A DNA stretch of 64,000 nt from Mesorhizobium sp. Pch-S (GCF_004136315.1 NZ_CP029562.1:3619501-3683500); one strand, 5' to 3'; positions 8,457 through 19,449 are shown, counted from the first letter of the stretch. Program-made: numbers and translations. Notes: generated by a model from the letters alone, not told the origin.

Positions 8457-8819
8457 GGTGGTACCCTTTGCCCGGTTGTGACGTTCGTTCGACGGTTTCT
8501 TTTCGAACCGTGGCCCATCTTGCGAGACTTCAATTGCGGACCGGTTAAGACGAATGGTAAACAAAGTGTAGATCAGGTGTTTGCTTAACAAAGCACCAAC
8601 GAGAGCGGAGAAATTTCGATAAAATATTGAATATTACTTGGTCCTTAATTTCAGTTCTGTCTGATCTTTCGGATTGAGGTCGATTGGATATGCACTCTTG
8701 CCTTGAGCCGCCTCTCGCCTGTTTGACCCGGAACGCAGGCGATAAGCCGTCACATCAGGTTCACCTGGCCTAAATAGGGTTCCCATCGAATTTTGCTGCA
8801 CTGCAAAAGGAGCGGGACA
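8457..8819. other. Intergenic region between divergent pilin and pit genes
   Basis: 363 bp without a convincing gene. The middle (about 8605-8655) is AT-rich and likely holds the two divergent promoters. I looked for a PhoB box (paired CTGTCAT-like repeats) before pit and do not see a good one. Confidence 0.5.
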
Positions 8820-10424
8820 ATGGTGGACGTAACTTCAAGTGAAATAGGAATTCCGCGGCCCGAGCATCCGCTCGAGGGACCAAGCATGGTCGGAAAATGG
8901 TTCATGCCGGTTTTCCTGGCAATCGTGATTGGCGGGCTGGCCTATGTCGGCTATGCGCTGAGCCAGGATCTGACCAGCGCCGTGGCCGTGCCGTGGATCC
9001 TGCTCGGCCTCGCGCTGCTGATCGCGCTTGGCTTCGAATTCGTCAACGGCTTCCACGACACCGCGAATGCGGTCGCGACCGTGATCTACACGCATTCCAT
9101 GCCGGCGGAACTCGCCGTGATGTGGTCGGGTTTCTTTAATTTCCTGGGGGTGCTTACAGCCAGTGGCGCTGTCGCCTTCGGCATCATTTCGCTGCTGCCG
9201 GTCGAACTCATCCTGCAAGTCGGCTCGAGCGCCGGTCTTGCCATGGTGTTCTCGCTGCTGACGGCGGCGATCATCTGGAACCTCGGTACCTGGTATCTCG
9301 GCCTGCCGTCCTCGTCCTCGCACACGCTGATCGGTTCGATCGTCGGCGTGGGCCTCGCCAATCAGTTCCTGGCACCGGCCGGCAGTGCCACCAGCGGCGT
9401 CGACTGGACGAAGGCGACGGAAGTCGGCATGTCACTGCTGATATCGCCGCTGTTCGGTTTCGGCATGGCAGCGCTGCTGCTTCTGGTGATGAAGCTGCTC
9501 GTCCGCAACAAGGCGCTCTACGAGGCTCCGAAGGGCAACACACCACCGCCATTGTGGATCCGTGCATTGCTCATCTTCACCTGCACGGGTGTATCCTTCG
9601 CCCATGGTTCCAATGACGGCCAGAAGGGCATGGGTCTGATCATGCTGATCCTGATCGGCGTGGTTCCGACTGCATTCGCGCTGAACCGCACGCCGGACGT
9701 GAATTACCTCGAAGCCTACAAGACTGCTGCGGCACAGGTGGACACCGTGCTCGGAAAATATGTCAAGCCGGGTGTTACTGTCTCGGATGCCAAGGCCGTC
9801 GTCAGTGAGGCTGTTCGCACGAAGACCTGGACCGACCAGACCACCCCGGCACTGCAAACCTTCATCCAGCAGACCAACACGCTGGTGTCGCCTTATCCGT
9901 CGGTCGAGAAGCTGCCGATCGAGCTGGTCAGCAATGCGCGCAACGACATCTACCTGATCGGTGAAGCGCTGAAGCTGATCGACAAGAAGAAGCTGCTGCC
10001 GATGGAAGCCGATGATCTGAAGGTGGTGACCGCCTATCACAAGGCCGTCGACAACGCGACCAAGTTCATCCCGCTTTGGGTCAAGATCGCGATCGCGCTG
10101 GCGCTCGGGCTCGGCACGATGGTCGGCTGGAGACGTATCGTCGTCACCGTTGGCGAAAAGATCGGCAAGACGCACCTGACCTACGGCCAGGGTGCTTCCG
10201 CTGAACTGGTTGCCATGGGCACGATCGGCGCCGCCGATATGCTCGGGTTGCCGGTCTCCACCACCCATGTTCTGTCGTCGGGTGTTGCCGGAACGATGGC
10301 TGCGAACGGTTCCGGCCTGCAGTGGTCGACGGTGCGCAACATGTTGCTGGCCTGGGTACTGACGCTGCCGGCTTCGATTGCGCTGGCCTTCGGCCTCTTC
10401 GTGCTGATGCGCGCTCTGTTCTAG
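8820..10424 (+). CDS. pit: Inorganic phosphate transporter, PiT family
   Basis: A 534-residue inner-membrane symporter that takes up phosphate (as metal-phosphate) with protons. Both halves carry the PiT signature: 'NGFHDTANAVATVIYTHSM' near residues 72-90 and 'FAHGSNDGQKGMG' near 260-272, with 'PSSSSHTLIGS' and 'PVSTTHVLSS' loops after each. A soluble insertion of about 110 residues separates the halves. The start at 8820 follows AAAGGAG; an in-frame ATG at 8793 is less likely. Unlike many rhizobial pit genes there is no DUF47 (phoU-like) partner next to it. Confidence 0.93.
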   Translation: MVDVTSSEIGIPRPEHPLEGPSMVGKWFMPVFLAIVIGGLAYVGYALSQDLTSAVAVPWILLGLALLIALGFEFVNGFHDTANAVATVIYTHSMPAELAVMWSGFFNFLGVLTASGAVAFGIISLLPVELILQVGSSAGLAMVFSLLTAAIIWNLGTWYLGLPSSSSHTLIGSIVGVGLANQFLAPAGSATSGVDWTKATEVGMSLLISPLFGFGMAALLLLVMKLLVRNKALYEAPKGNTPPPLWIRALLIFTCTGVSFAHGSNDGQKGMGLIMLILIGVVPTAFALNRTPDVNYLEAYKTAAAQVDTVLGKYVKPGVTVSDAKAVVSEAVRTKTWTDQTTPALQTFIQQTNTLVSPYPSVEKLPIELVSNARNDIYLIGEALKLIDKKKLLPMEADDLKVVTAYHKAVDNATKFIPLWVKIAIALALGLGTMVGWRRIVVTVGEKIGKTHLTYGQGASAELVAMGTIGAADMLGLPVSTTHVLSSGVAGTMAANGSGLQWSTVRNMLLAWVLTLPASIALAFGLFVLMRALF

Positions 10425-10447
10425 GCGCGCGCCGCCTCGGACCAGCG

Positions 10448-10480
10448 AGGCTGGCGCGGCTTCACCGTGCCAGCCTTTTC
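10448..10480 (+). terminator. Rho-independent terminator after pit
   Basis: Stem AGGCTGGC (10448-10455) / GCCAGCCT (10469-10476) with a 13-base loop, followed by a T-run, 24 bp past the pit stop. Confidence 0.8.
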
Positions 10481-10554
10481 GTGGTTTTTGTCACGGGACT
10501 TTGTCCCGAAGGACTTTCTGATCGTTCTCGACCAAATCAAGGCTCCATGCATCG

Positions 10555-11577
10555 ATGAATGAAGCGCCGCGTTTCAACCTTCCGGGACACGAGAGCAGCG
10601 AACAGGTGCCCGGCCTGATCTTTGCCTATCGTGCATTGCCAGGCCAGCCACCTACGGTTCTGGCGCAGAAGGATATCGAGGCCGCGCTCGCCGCAGATGA
10701 AGGATGGGTTTGGCTGCACGTCGATCTGGTCGACCAGCGCGCGCATGGCTGGGTGGGGCACGCTTGCCGGCTGCCCCATGCGTCGCGAGCCATACTGGAA
10801 GGGCACGACAGCCTGGTGCTCGGTCATGAGGACGGGGTGGTGCATGGCGTGTCAGCCGACATGCACAAGGATATCGAGCGGCGATCGAGCACGATCGGCC
10901 GGCTGCATTTCGCGGTCACCGAACGCCTGCTGGTGACCGGACGCCGGCATTCCCTGGAGGGTGTCGACCAGCTGCGTCGCGCACTCGGCGATGGCTTGAA
11001 GCTGCCGACGGCCTTCGATCTGTTCGAGGCGATCGTCGGAGCCTTCTGCAAGAATACCGGCCTGAGGCTCAGCGAAGCAGCAAGACAGCTCGATGAAGTG
11101 GAAGACAATCTTGTCACCGAGCGGCTGAGCGATGAACGGCGGCGGCTCAAGGAAGTGCGCCGGCTGGCGGTTGCCCTGCACAGACCGGTTTCCGGCATGG
11201 TTGCGCTGTTCGAGGATGAAGATCGCGACGAATGGCAGCTTTCCTCGACTGCTCACGCGGTGTTGCAGCGCCTGTCGACACGGCTTGAACGGCTCGACCG
11301 CGAGATCGTCATGATCAATGACCGTGCCAGGTTGCTGCAGGAGGAAATGGCGGCCGAACTGGCCGACGAATCCAACCGAAGCCTGAAGGCCATGGCCGTG
11401 ATGAGCGCACTGCTTCTGCCGGGTACGCTGGTGGTCGGAATCTTCGGCATGAACACCGCGGGATTGCCGTTCACCCAGGGCGATAGCGGTTTCTGGTGGG
11501 CCGTGGGTCTCGGCATCGGGGCAACCGCAACGTTCTATTGGCTGCTACGCCGCGCTGGTATCAGCCTGCGGTTTTGA
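10555..11577 (+). CDS. CorA-family divalent cation transporter (ZntB-like)
   Basis: A 340-residue CorA-superfamily protein: a long cytoplasmic funnel domain rich in charged helices (residues 1-275) and two C-terminal membrane helices joined by the signature 'GIFGMNTAGLPF', with GMN at the pore entrance. The overall sequence is closer to the ZntB branch (zinc or other divalent metal flux) than to magnesium CorA. It is preceded by a small GGGAC/GTCCC hairpin at about 10495-10507, of unknown meaning. Confidence 0.88.
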   Translation: MNEAPRFNLPGHESSEQVPGLIFAYRALPGQPPTVLAQKDIEAALAADEGWVWLHVDLVDQRAHGWVGHACRLPHASRAILEGHDSLVLGHEDGVVHGVSADMHKDIERRSSTIGRLHFAVTERLLVTGRRHSLEGVDQLRRALGDGLKLPTAFDLFEAIVGAFCKNTGLRLSEAARQLDEVEDNLVTERLSDERRRLKEVRRLAVALHRPVSGMVALFEDEDRDEWQLSSTAHAVLQRLSTRLERLDREIVMINDRARLLQEEMAAELADESNRSLKAMAVMSALLLPGTLVVGIFGMNTAGLPFTQGDSGFWWAVGLGIGATATFYWLLRRAGISLRF

Positions 11578-11580
11578 TGC

Positions 11581-11630
11581 CGGAGCGTTTCCGGACGTAA
11601 ACCGGTACGCACCTTTGCTGAAATGGCTCC
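11581..11630. repeat. Dispersed intergenic repeat, imperfect palindrome
   Basis: Immediately after the transporter stop, a segment beginning cggagcgtttccggacg and ending aaatggctcc has inverted ends (GGAGC / GGCTCC). It shares the 'gagcgtttccg' start with the elements at 15730, 24003 and 37264, so I group it with that repeat family. Confidence 0.5.
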
Positions 11631-11652
11631 AGCGGTCCTGGCCCGATCGGCT

Positions 11653-12828
11653 TCAGCTCGGATCCTCGCGGTGCAGGTCGTGAATGGCCACGCCTTCCAC
11701 ATTCGTGGGCGGTGTCAGCCACTGACGGTGTCGCAGTGTACGCTGGGTGTCTTCCAGCCCCGTGTCCCAGTGCTCGCGCATCGAGGTGCCGGAGAACTCG
11801 TAGTCCTTGGCGTGTCCCTCATAGCCCTTGTGCTGGTAGATGAGGTGGATGATGTTGACGATCCCGGCATCGGAATAGTCGGCGATCAGAGCCTCTTCCT
11901 CCGGAGTACGCATCTCAGCCGGCACGCGCTTGAGCGCATCGAGAAGCTGCATCTTGAGGCCGTGAATGCGCCTGAAATTGTCGGTGTTCTGACGTGTGCG
12001 GCTGGAATACATGATGTCCTTGTGGCGCGACAGCACATCCGGCATGCCGCGCGGCAGCACGCCGCGAGCGCTGAACAGATCGACCTGGAAAACCAGCGAG
12101 CTGCGGTCTTCCTCCTGGTCGAGGAGGTATTGCAGCGGCGTGTTCGAGACGATGCCGCCGTCCCAGTAGTATTCGCCTTCGATGCGGATCGCGGGGAAGG
12201 CAGGAGGCAAGGCACCGGAAGCCATGATGTGCTCTGGCCCGATACGCACCTTGTCGGTGTCGAAATAGACGAAGTTGCCGGTGCGCACGTTGACGGCACC
12301 GACGCTCAGGCGCTTGCGGCCATCGTTGAGTACATCAAAGTCGATCAGCTGCTCGAGCGTGTCCTTCAATTCCGCCGTGTCATAGAAACTGGTTGCACCT
12401 TCGGCCCCCGACTGCTCCAGCCATGGATTGGGGAAACGCGGCTTGAAGAAGCCGGGTTGTCCCATCGTCATCGTCATCCACGAACTGGTGCGATTGCGGA
12501 TGTCGCGATAGATGTCGCCTTCCGGTGTGTAGGCCCAGATCTTGCGACCGGAAATCGTCTGCCAGAACTGTTCCAGCCGTTGCAGGCGGCGGCTCGGCTC
12601 GTTACCGGCGATGATCGAGGCATTGATCGCTCCGATCGAAACCCCGGAAAGCCATGTCGGCTCGCAACCGGCATCGGACAAGGCCTGGTAGACGCCGGCC
12701 TGATAGGCGCCGAGCGCACCGCCGCCCTGCAGCACGAGCGCGACGCGGTCATACTGCGAGGCGATTTCCTGGATGGTGGCGGCGTTCGCCTTGGTTTTGT
12801 TGCGGTCCAGCACGGTCAACTCCGGCAC
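11653..12828 (-). CDS. Patatin-like phospholipase with DUF3734-type C-terminus
   Basis: A protein of about 391 residues with a complete patatin catalytic core: oxyanion loop 'QGGGALGAYQAG', nucleophile elbow 'GVSIG' (Ser about 64) and the 'DGG' aspartate in 'YYWDGGIVSN'. The C-terminal 150 residues fit the DUF3734 extension. The start is uncertain: the frame has no ATG between the adc stop and the core, so a GTG at 12828 is proposed; TTG at 12816 is possible. It follows acetoacetate decarboxylase, with bdh divergent, which fits turnover of polyhydroxybutyrate or lipid carbon, but phospholipase activity is equally possible. Confidence 0.85.
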   Translation of the reverse strand: MPELTVLDRNKTKANAATIQEIASQYDRVALVLQGGGALGAYQAGVYQALSDAGCEPTWLSGVSIGAINASIIAGNEPSRRLQRLEQFWQTISGRKIWAYTPEGDIYRDIRNRTSSWMTMTMGQPGFFKPRFPNPWLEQSGAEGATSFYDTAELKDTLEQLIDFDVLNDGRKRLSVGAVNVRTGNFVYFDTDKVRIGPEHIMASGALPPAFPAIRIEGEYYWDGGIVSNTPLQYLLDQEEDRSSLVFQVDLFSARGVLPRGMPDVLSRHKDIMYSSRTRQNTDNFRRIHGLKMQLLDALKRVPAEMRTPEEEALIADYSDAGIVNIIHLIYQHKGYEGHAKDYEFSGTSMREHWDTGLEDTQRTLRHRQWLTPPTNVEGVAIHDLHREDPS

Positions 12829-12841
12829 ATGATTTGAAAGG

Positions 12842-13591
12842 TCAGCGCGCGCCGGCGAGGTAGTCGTGAACGACCTCGCCGAGGCCGAGGGTAAGGTCGG
12901 CGGTGAAATGCAGCGCCGAAACGACTTCGAGCACCGGCAGGCGTGCCACATCGGCCACGACGTGCGGGCGCAGATCGAGCGCCGCGGGGGCGGTCCAGGC
13001 CTCCTTCAAGGTGATGTCCGTCAGATGATAGCGCACGAGTTCGCAGATGCGCGGCGTACCGTCGACATGCGGAATGATCTTGACCAGGAAGTTCGGTGCG
13101 TTCAGCGCGGCCGTCACCTGCTCACGATCGGCTTCGCGGTGCTTGTAGCCCATCGTGCCGGTGGCGCAGAGCACCGAACCATAGTGCAACGTGCCGACGA
13201 CGACCTCGCCTTCGTTGACGATCTTCGGGTTGGCCAGCTTCTTCGGGAAGCCCCACAACTCGCGGCCACCAGCGATTGGCGCATCGTCATCCAGATACAT
13301 GGAATGGACGTAGACGCCGTGCTCGCCATTGAAGCGTACGGGAATGACCTGGCCGCTTTCGGTGTAGTCGCCGAAACCGGTGGAGTCCGGCATGCGGATG
13401 AATTCGTATTTCACCAGCGGCTCGCCGTCGATTTCCAGCGGCGCTGGTACCACCGCTTCCAGCGCTTCGCGCGTGGTGCGGTAGGTGATGATGACATACT
13501 CGCGGTCGAAGAAACGATAAGGGCCCGGCGGGAAGGAGGGATTGGTCAGCGGCATGGCGTAAGCGCGCTTCACGACGTCGGCGATTTCCAA
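12842..13591 (-). CDS. adc: Acetoacetate decarboxylase
   Basis: A 249-residue enzyme that converts acetoacetate to acetone and CO2 through a Schiff base. The catalytic lysine pair is seen in 'LWGFPKKLA' (Lys117 with neighbouring Lys118 that lowers its pKa), and 'KYEFIRM' carries the family's conserved Glu. The length matches the family. It is the first gene of a minus-strand pair with the patatin-like gene and is divergent from 3-hydroxybutyrate dehydrogenase, whose product is its substrate, so the locus handles ketone bodies from PHB. Confidence 0.93.
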   Translation of the reverse strand: MEIADVVKRAYAMPLTNPSFPPGPYRFFDREYVIITYRTTREALEAVVPAPLEIDGEPLVKYEFIRMPDSTGFGDYTESGQVIPVRFNGEHGVYVHSMYLDDDAPIAGGRELWGFPKKLANPKIVNEGEVVVGTLHYGSVLCATGTMGYKHREADREQVTAALNAPNFLVKIIPHVDGTPRICELVRYHLTDITLKEAWTAPAALDLRPHVVADVARLPVLEVVSALHFTADLTLGLGEVVHDYLAGAR

Positions 13592-13636
13592 GCTGTCACC
13601 TCGGGACTGAAGGATGTCACATCAGAAATAACGAAT

Positions 13637-13659
13637 GTCATGTTGCATGGCAGCATGAC
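13637..13659. promoter_or_regulatory. Candidate operator in the adc/bdh divergent promoter
   Basis: A 23-bp near-perfect palindrome (GTCATG-t-TGC-atg-GCA-g-CATGAC) lies in the 202-bp gap between adc and bdh, 46 bp from the adc start. Its regulator is unknown. Confidence 0.45.
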
Positions 13660-13793
13660 GGGTTTGTGTCGGGTCCATGAACGATTTCAGTCGTTTGTCG
13701 GTTCCAGAATGAAATCGACACATGTTTGTGATGGAAACTTGCTGCAATGCACCTAGTTAGAATGTCACTTCAACTGCCAGCCGAGAGATCATC

Positions 13794-14582
13794 ATGGGTT
13801 CCCTGACTTCAAAGAACGCGCTCGTCACCGGCTCGACCAGCGGCATCGGCCTCGCCATTGCCCGAGCCTTTGCCGCCGAAGGCGCCAACATCACCATCAA
13901 CGGGTTGGGTGATCCCGCCGAGATCGAAAAGGAACGCCTGGCGATCGAAGCGGATTTCGGCGTCCAGTGCCGCTATTCCGGTGCCAACATGCTGAAGGGC
14001 GAGGAAGTGACTGCGATGGTTCAGGAGGCCGAAAAGGCCTTCGGCAGCGTCGACATCCTGGTCAACAACGCCGGCATCCAGTTCGTCGCGCCAATCGAGG
14101 AATTCCCCGATGACAAGTGGGAGGCGATCATCCGCATCAACCTGCTTGCGGCGTTCTATGCGATCAAGGCGGCACTGCCCGGCATGAAGGCGCGCAAATG
14201 GGGGCGCATCATCAACACGGCATCCGCTCATGCCCTGGTCGCGTCGCCTTTCAAGTCGGCTTATGTTTCGGCCAAGCATGGCATCGCCGGTCTCACCAAG
14301 ACGGTAGCCCTCGAAGCCGCTCAGGATGGCGTGACCGTCAACGCGATAGCGCCGGGATATGTGTGGACGCCGCTGGTCGAGAAGCAGATTCCCGACACGA
14401 TGAAGGCGCGCAACATGACGGAAGAACAGGTCAAGCATGATGTGCTGCTGGCCGCCCAGCCGACCAAGGAATTTGTGACGGTGGAAGAGATCGCCGCGCT
14501 TTCGGTGTTCCTCTGCTCGGATGCGGCGAAGCAGATTACCGGAACGACGCTGCCGGTCGACGGCGGCTGGACCGCGCAGTAA
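13794..14582 (+). CDS. bdhA: 3-hydroxybutyrate dehydrogenase (SDR)
   Basis: A 262-residue short-chain dehydrogenase that interconverts 3-hydroxybutyrate and acetoacetate with NAD. Features: 'TGSTSGIG' cofactor motif (residues 12-19), 'NNAGIQF', catalytic Ser ('NTASAHALV') and 'YVSAK' (Tyr-x3-Lys). 'AAQPTKEFVTVEEIAAL' and 'GTTLPVDGGWTAQ' at the C-terminus are typical of bacterial 3-hydroxybutyrate dehydrogenases. It is divergent from adc, giving a 3-hydroxybutyrate to acetoacetate to acetone route. Confidence 0.92.
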   Translation: MGSLTSKNALVTGSTSGIGLAIARAFAAEGANITINGLGDPAEIEKERLAIEADFGVQCRYSGANMLKGEEVTAMVQEAEKAFGSVDILVNNAGIQFVAPIEEFPDDKWEAIIRINLLAAFYAIKAALPGMKARKWGRIINTASAHALVASPFKSAYVSAKHGIAGLTKTVALEAAQDGVTVNAIAPGYVWTPLVEKQIPDTMKARNMTEEQVKHDVLLAAQPTKEFVTVEEIAALSVFLCSDAAKQITGTTLPVDGGWTAQ

Positions 14583-14605
14583 CGCCTCGCCGTCCAAATG
14601 AGATA

Positions 14606-14637
14606 GCCGGCGTCGCCTGTCGAGGCAGCGCCGGCTG
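14606..14637. terminator. Hairpin between convergent bdhA and MerR genes
   Basis: AGCCGGCG (14606-14613) pairs with CGCCGGCT (14630-14637), with a nested GCCT/AGGC stem inside. It lacks a clear T-run but lies between two convergent genes, so bidirectional termination is likely. Confidence 0.5.
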
Positions 14638-14652
14638 TGTTCCGTGGGCCGA

Positions 14653-15591
14653 TCAGTGGCCGGGCGGAGATAGCAGCGGCGTCATTGCCCGGTTGATCCA
14701 TTGCCATTCGTTGCCGGGTTTCCGATCCGGCTCCCCACCACGCAGGATGGCCAGCAGTTCCTGGTAGCGGGCCGAGCGGGCATGGTGCTTGCGGTATTGT
14801 CCAAGATGCCAGTCGAGGAAGGCGCGGTCAGGTTCGCGCTGCATTGCCTTCGCCGATTTCTCCAGCCATTCGCGAGCAATGGCGATACCGGTCGGTGAGA
14901 GTGGGTCGTTGCCTTCATCGATCGCGGTCCTGACGCTGGCCAGAATTGAATTCGCTGCTTCCGCGTAAGCCTTCGGGTCGAATTCACCGTTCCACATCGT
15001 GGCTGTGTCCGCCTGCATTTCGGCCAGGAAGCTCTCGTCGGTGATCATTGCGGTGATCTCGTTCCACGCATCGATCTGGTGTGCCGTCGGATCGTCTGGC
15101 AATTCCGGCATCGAGGCATCGATCATCTGCCGCTTCCAGTCTTCGCCCATGTCGGCGTTGGCGGCCACCTTGTCGTAGAACCGTTCCATCATGTTTCGCA
15201 TCTGTGTCTGTGACAGGGTCGTCATCGTCCAAAGTCTCCTCAAGTCGGTTTCGGTTGGCTGATCGATCTTGAGCGTGGTGCGCAGCACGGAGGCGATACG
15301 GCGGCGGGAGGCAATCTCGGCTTCCAGTGTATCCAGCCGCATGGCCAGGACCTCTTTCAGCGAAAGATGCCGGGACAGGATCTTGCGGATGGCGGCCAAA
15401 CCGATGCCTGCTTCCCGCAAGGCCCGGATCAGGTCGAGGCGGGCGACATCGGCATCGGAATAGACCCGGTAATTGCTGAACGTCCGGGTTGCCGGGGGCA
15501 GCAGTCCCTTGTCGGAATAGAAACGGATACGCCGCACCGAGATGCCGCTCATCCGTGAAAGGTCGCCGATCGTGTGCATTTTCTCGCTCAT
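14653..15591 (-). CDS. MerR family transcriptional regulator
   Basis: A 312-residue regulator. The N-terminus is a MerR winged helix ('TIGDLSRMSGISVRRIRFYSD' region, residues 7-75) followed by a dimerisation helix. The remaining 200 residues are helical and contain no metal-binding cysteines, suggesting a ligand-sensing domain of the drug/organic type rather than a metal sensor. No partner gene is adjacent in the same direction, so its target is unknown. Confidence 0.85.
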   Translation of the reverse strand: MSEKMHTIGDLSRMSGISVRRIRFYSDKGLLPPATRTFSNYRVYSDADVARLDLIRALREAGIGLAAIRKILSRHLSLKEVLAMRLDTLEAEIASRRRIASVLRTTLKIDQPTETDLRRLWTMTTLSQTQMRNMMERFYDKVAANADMGEDWKRQMIDASMPELPDDPTAHQIDAWNEITAMITDESFLAEMQADTATMWNGEFDPKAYAEAANSILASVRTAIDEGNDPLSPTGIAIAREWLEKSAKAMQREPDRAFLDWHLGQYRKHHARSARYQELLAILRGGEPDRKPGNEWQWINRAMTPLLSPPGH

Positions 15592-15729
15592 GGAACCGTC
15601 CTAACGTCTCCACCAGGTGGAGGGTCAAGCGCGGTGATGAGGCTTTTTTGCGTGGGGCTTTTCGCTGAGGCTGGAGCAGCCAGGTGGAATCACCGGGCGT
15701 TACAAAACTGCAGTTAAAACAATATCAGG

Positions 15730-15767
15730 GCGTTTCCGCGTTTCCGTGAAGGACGGAAACGCTCTAG
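15730..15767. repeat. Dispersed palindromic repeat overlapping the LacI gene stop
   Basis: A stem GCGTTTCCGT (15738-15747) / ACGGAAACGC (15753-15762) preceded by a duplicated GCGTTTCC, ending ..gctctag. The same unit recurs at 24003-24042 and 37264-37302. The TAG stop of the LacI gene is supplied by the repeat's edge. Confidence 0.75.
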
Positions 15768-16786
15768 GCAGTGGTCTTCCTGCCGACCGGCGCCGTGGAA
15801 CTGCGTATGACAAGCACTCCGGAAAGCAGATCGTCGTTCCCGGCAGCTGCTCCGCTGCCATCGATCGCCGCTGCGACAGCGCGTTTGGCGATCTCCTCGA
15901 CAGGCTGGCCGATGGTTGTGAGCCTGGGTGTTATCAGCCCGGCCAGCGGAATATCGTCGAAGCCGATCACGGAAAGCTCATCCGGCACCTTGATGCCGAG
16001 ATCGTCGGCGGTGCGCAGAAGGCCGATCGCCTGCTGGTCGTTGGCCGTCGCAATGGCAGTCGGCCGCATGGCCTGAGCGCGATCGAGCAACCGGCGACCG
16101 AGTGTTTCGCCGGAAACGTAGTCGAAATGGCCCTCGACGATCTCCGGCTTTATACCCACGGCGTCGAGGTGATCGACAAAACCCGCCCGGCGCGCCCGGG
16201 AAACCGGTGCGTCAGCTGGGCCTGCAATGTAGGCAATGCGGCGGTGGCCGAGCCCGATCAGATGGTCCGCGGCAAGTGCGGCGCCGCCATGGTGATCGAC
16301 GGACAGCAGGCCGTGGCCTGCCAGGCGACGATCGACGACGACGGTCGCCGTATCACCCTTCCAGCCTCGCGACTGGCCGGATTGGATCGGCACCACGATC
16401 AGCCCGGTGGGGCGGCTTTTCAACAGACTTTCGATCTGCGCGACCTCGATCTCGGGATCGTCGTTGGTGATCGACAGAAGCACCGACAGGCCGGAGCGGA
16501 AGGCGATGGCCTCGACATGCTTGGCAAGCTCGGCAAAAAACGGATTGGTGATGTCGGGGATCACCAGGCCGATCATGTCCGTGCGGCGGCGGCGCAGGCC
16601 GCGTGCCACATGGTTCGGCTTGAAGTCGAGCTCGCGGATCGTCGCCTCGACCCTTTCCCGCAATGCCGCGCCCACGGTTTCGTTCTTGGCCAGAACGCGC
16701 GATACCGTTCCGATCGAAACCCCCGCCTGTCGGGCAACGTCCTTGATGTGATCACGCTGGTCCCACCCGAATGTTGTGGCGATCAT
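15764..16786 (-). CDS. LacI family regulator of the downstream-encoded sugar ABC operon
   Basis: A 340-residue LacI/GalR protein: helix-turn-helix 'IKDVARQAGVSIGTVSRVL' (residues 14-32), hinge helix, and a periplasmic-binding-protein-like effector domain ('MIGLVIPDITNPFFAEL'). It is the last gene of the operon SBP-ATPase-permease-regulator on the minus strand. A perfect GAAACGTTTC-centred palindrome upstream of the first gene (20487-20506) is the obvious target, making this an autoregulatory sugar-induced repressor. The effector is probably ribose or a related pentose, by transporter class only. Confidence 0.9.
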   Translation of the reverse strand: MIATTFGWDQRDHIKDVARQAGVSIGTVSRVLAKNETVGAALRERVEATIRELDFKPNHVARGLRRRRTDMIGLVIPDITNPFFAELAKHVEAIAFRSGLSVLLSITNDDPEIEVAQIESLLKSRPTGLIVVPIQSGQSRGWKGDTATVVVDRRLAGHGLLSVDHHGGAALAADHLIGLGHRRIAYIAGPADAPVSRARRAGFVDHLDAVGIKPEIVEGHFDYVSGETLGRRLLDRAQAMRPTAIATANDQQAIGLLRTADDLGIKVPDELSVIGFDDIPLAGLITPRLTTIGQPVEEIAKRAVAAAIDGSGAAAGNDDLLSGVLVIRSSTAPVGRKTTA

Positions 16787-16793
16787 GCCACAT

Positions 16794-16898
16794 TAGAGCG
16801 CCGCGCGTCTCTTCGGACGCGCAAAGGTCGCTGTAACATTTTCATCTGGCGCATGATCCTTTCCGAAAATCGATTCCGATTTTCGGGGTCATGCGCTA
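16794..16898. repeat. Composite dispersed repeat between permease and LacI genes
   Basis: Two adjacent inverted structures: one at 16803-16822 (CGCGCGTC..GACGCGC) followed by 'aaaggtcgctgtaaca', and one at 16850-16895 (gcgcatgatcc-tttccgaaaatcgattccgattttcgg-ggtcatgcgc). The element fills the gap between the permease stop and the regulator start. Its edge ..gcgcta gives the permease TAG stop. It resembles the second part of the element at 3969-4011. Confidence 0.7.
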
Positions 16899-17880
16899 GG
16901 CTTTCGTTAGCCTTTCGCGATATTTGTCAAGGATGACGGCGAGGATGATGACGAAGCCGGTGATCATCTGGCGCATGAAGTCGCTCAGGCCAAGCAGGAT
17001 AAGACCGTTAGCCAGCACGCCGATGATGCAGGCGCCAAGCAATGTGCCGACGATCGAACCGCGGCCGCCGCTCAGGCTGGTGCCGCCGATGATGACGGCA
17101 GCGATCGCGTTGAGCTCGAAACCGATGCCGATGATCGGGCTCGCAATGTTGAGGCGCGCCATGTAGATGATGGCGCCGATGCCGACTGCCGCACCGCAGA
17201 TGGTGAAGGCTGCTACCTTGTAGAAGAACACGTTGTGGCCGGCGAGGCGGGTTGCTTCTTCATTGTTGCCGATGCCGTAGAGCACGCGCCCGAACACCGT
17301 GCGGGTCAGCACGAACCAGCCGATGGCCACAAGCAGCAGCGCGATCAGGAACAACACCGGCACACCGTAGATCGTCTGCGAGCCGAAGGCGTTGAAGGCA
17401 GCCGGAAAGGAATAGATGGTCGAAGCGCCAGTAACCTGGAGCGCGGCGCCGCGTGCAATGTTCAGCGTGCCCAGCGTGACGATGAAGGAGGGAATGCCCC
17501 ACCAGGCGCTGACCAGGCCATTCAACAGACCAAACAGGATGCCTGCCGCGACGGCACTGAGCGTTGCGAGCATGACAGCAACCGATGGATCGAGACCCGG
17601 AAGCGTCATCACCGTGCCGGCGACGACCGCGGCAAAGGCCAGGACCGAGCCGACGGACAGGTCGATGCCGCCGATCAGGATGACGAAGGTCATGCCGATC
17701 GAGAGCACGAGGTTGATCGTCACCTGGGTCAGGATGTTGGTGATGTTGGATGAAGTCAGGAAGTGCTGCGTCGTCAGCGAAAAGACGATGATCAGCACGA
17801 TCAGCGCAATGCCGATACCGGCCTCCCGCAACACGGTCTTGGCTGTGGCGCCGAGCGAGCCGGTCGAAGGGCTGTTGAGT

Positions 17881-17894
<14 letters not shown>
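16896..17894 (-). CDS. Ribose-type (CUT2) ABC transporter permease
   Basis: A 332-residue inner-membrane permease of the RbsC/BPD_transp_2 family: about ten hydrophobic segments, 'GGIDLSVGSVLAFAAVVAG' (the conserved RbsC motif) and 'GGTSLSGGRGSIVGTLLGA' near the C-terminus. The start at 17894 (MDATEL...) is preferred; it overlaps the ATPase gene by 14 bp, which fits coupled translation. Its stop codon falls in a dispersed repeat. Confidence 0.92.

Positions 17895-19449
<1,555 letters not shown>

Noticed and set aside
8640..8819. Search for a PhoB box before the phosphate transporter gene
   Set aside because: No pair of CTGTCAT-like repeats with the right spacing was found.
10495..10507. GGGAC-TTT-GTCCC hairpin considered as part of a metal riboswitch before the CorA/ZntB gene
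   Set aside because: The stem is only five pairs and no larger conserved fold is visible in the 130-bp gap.
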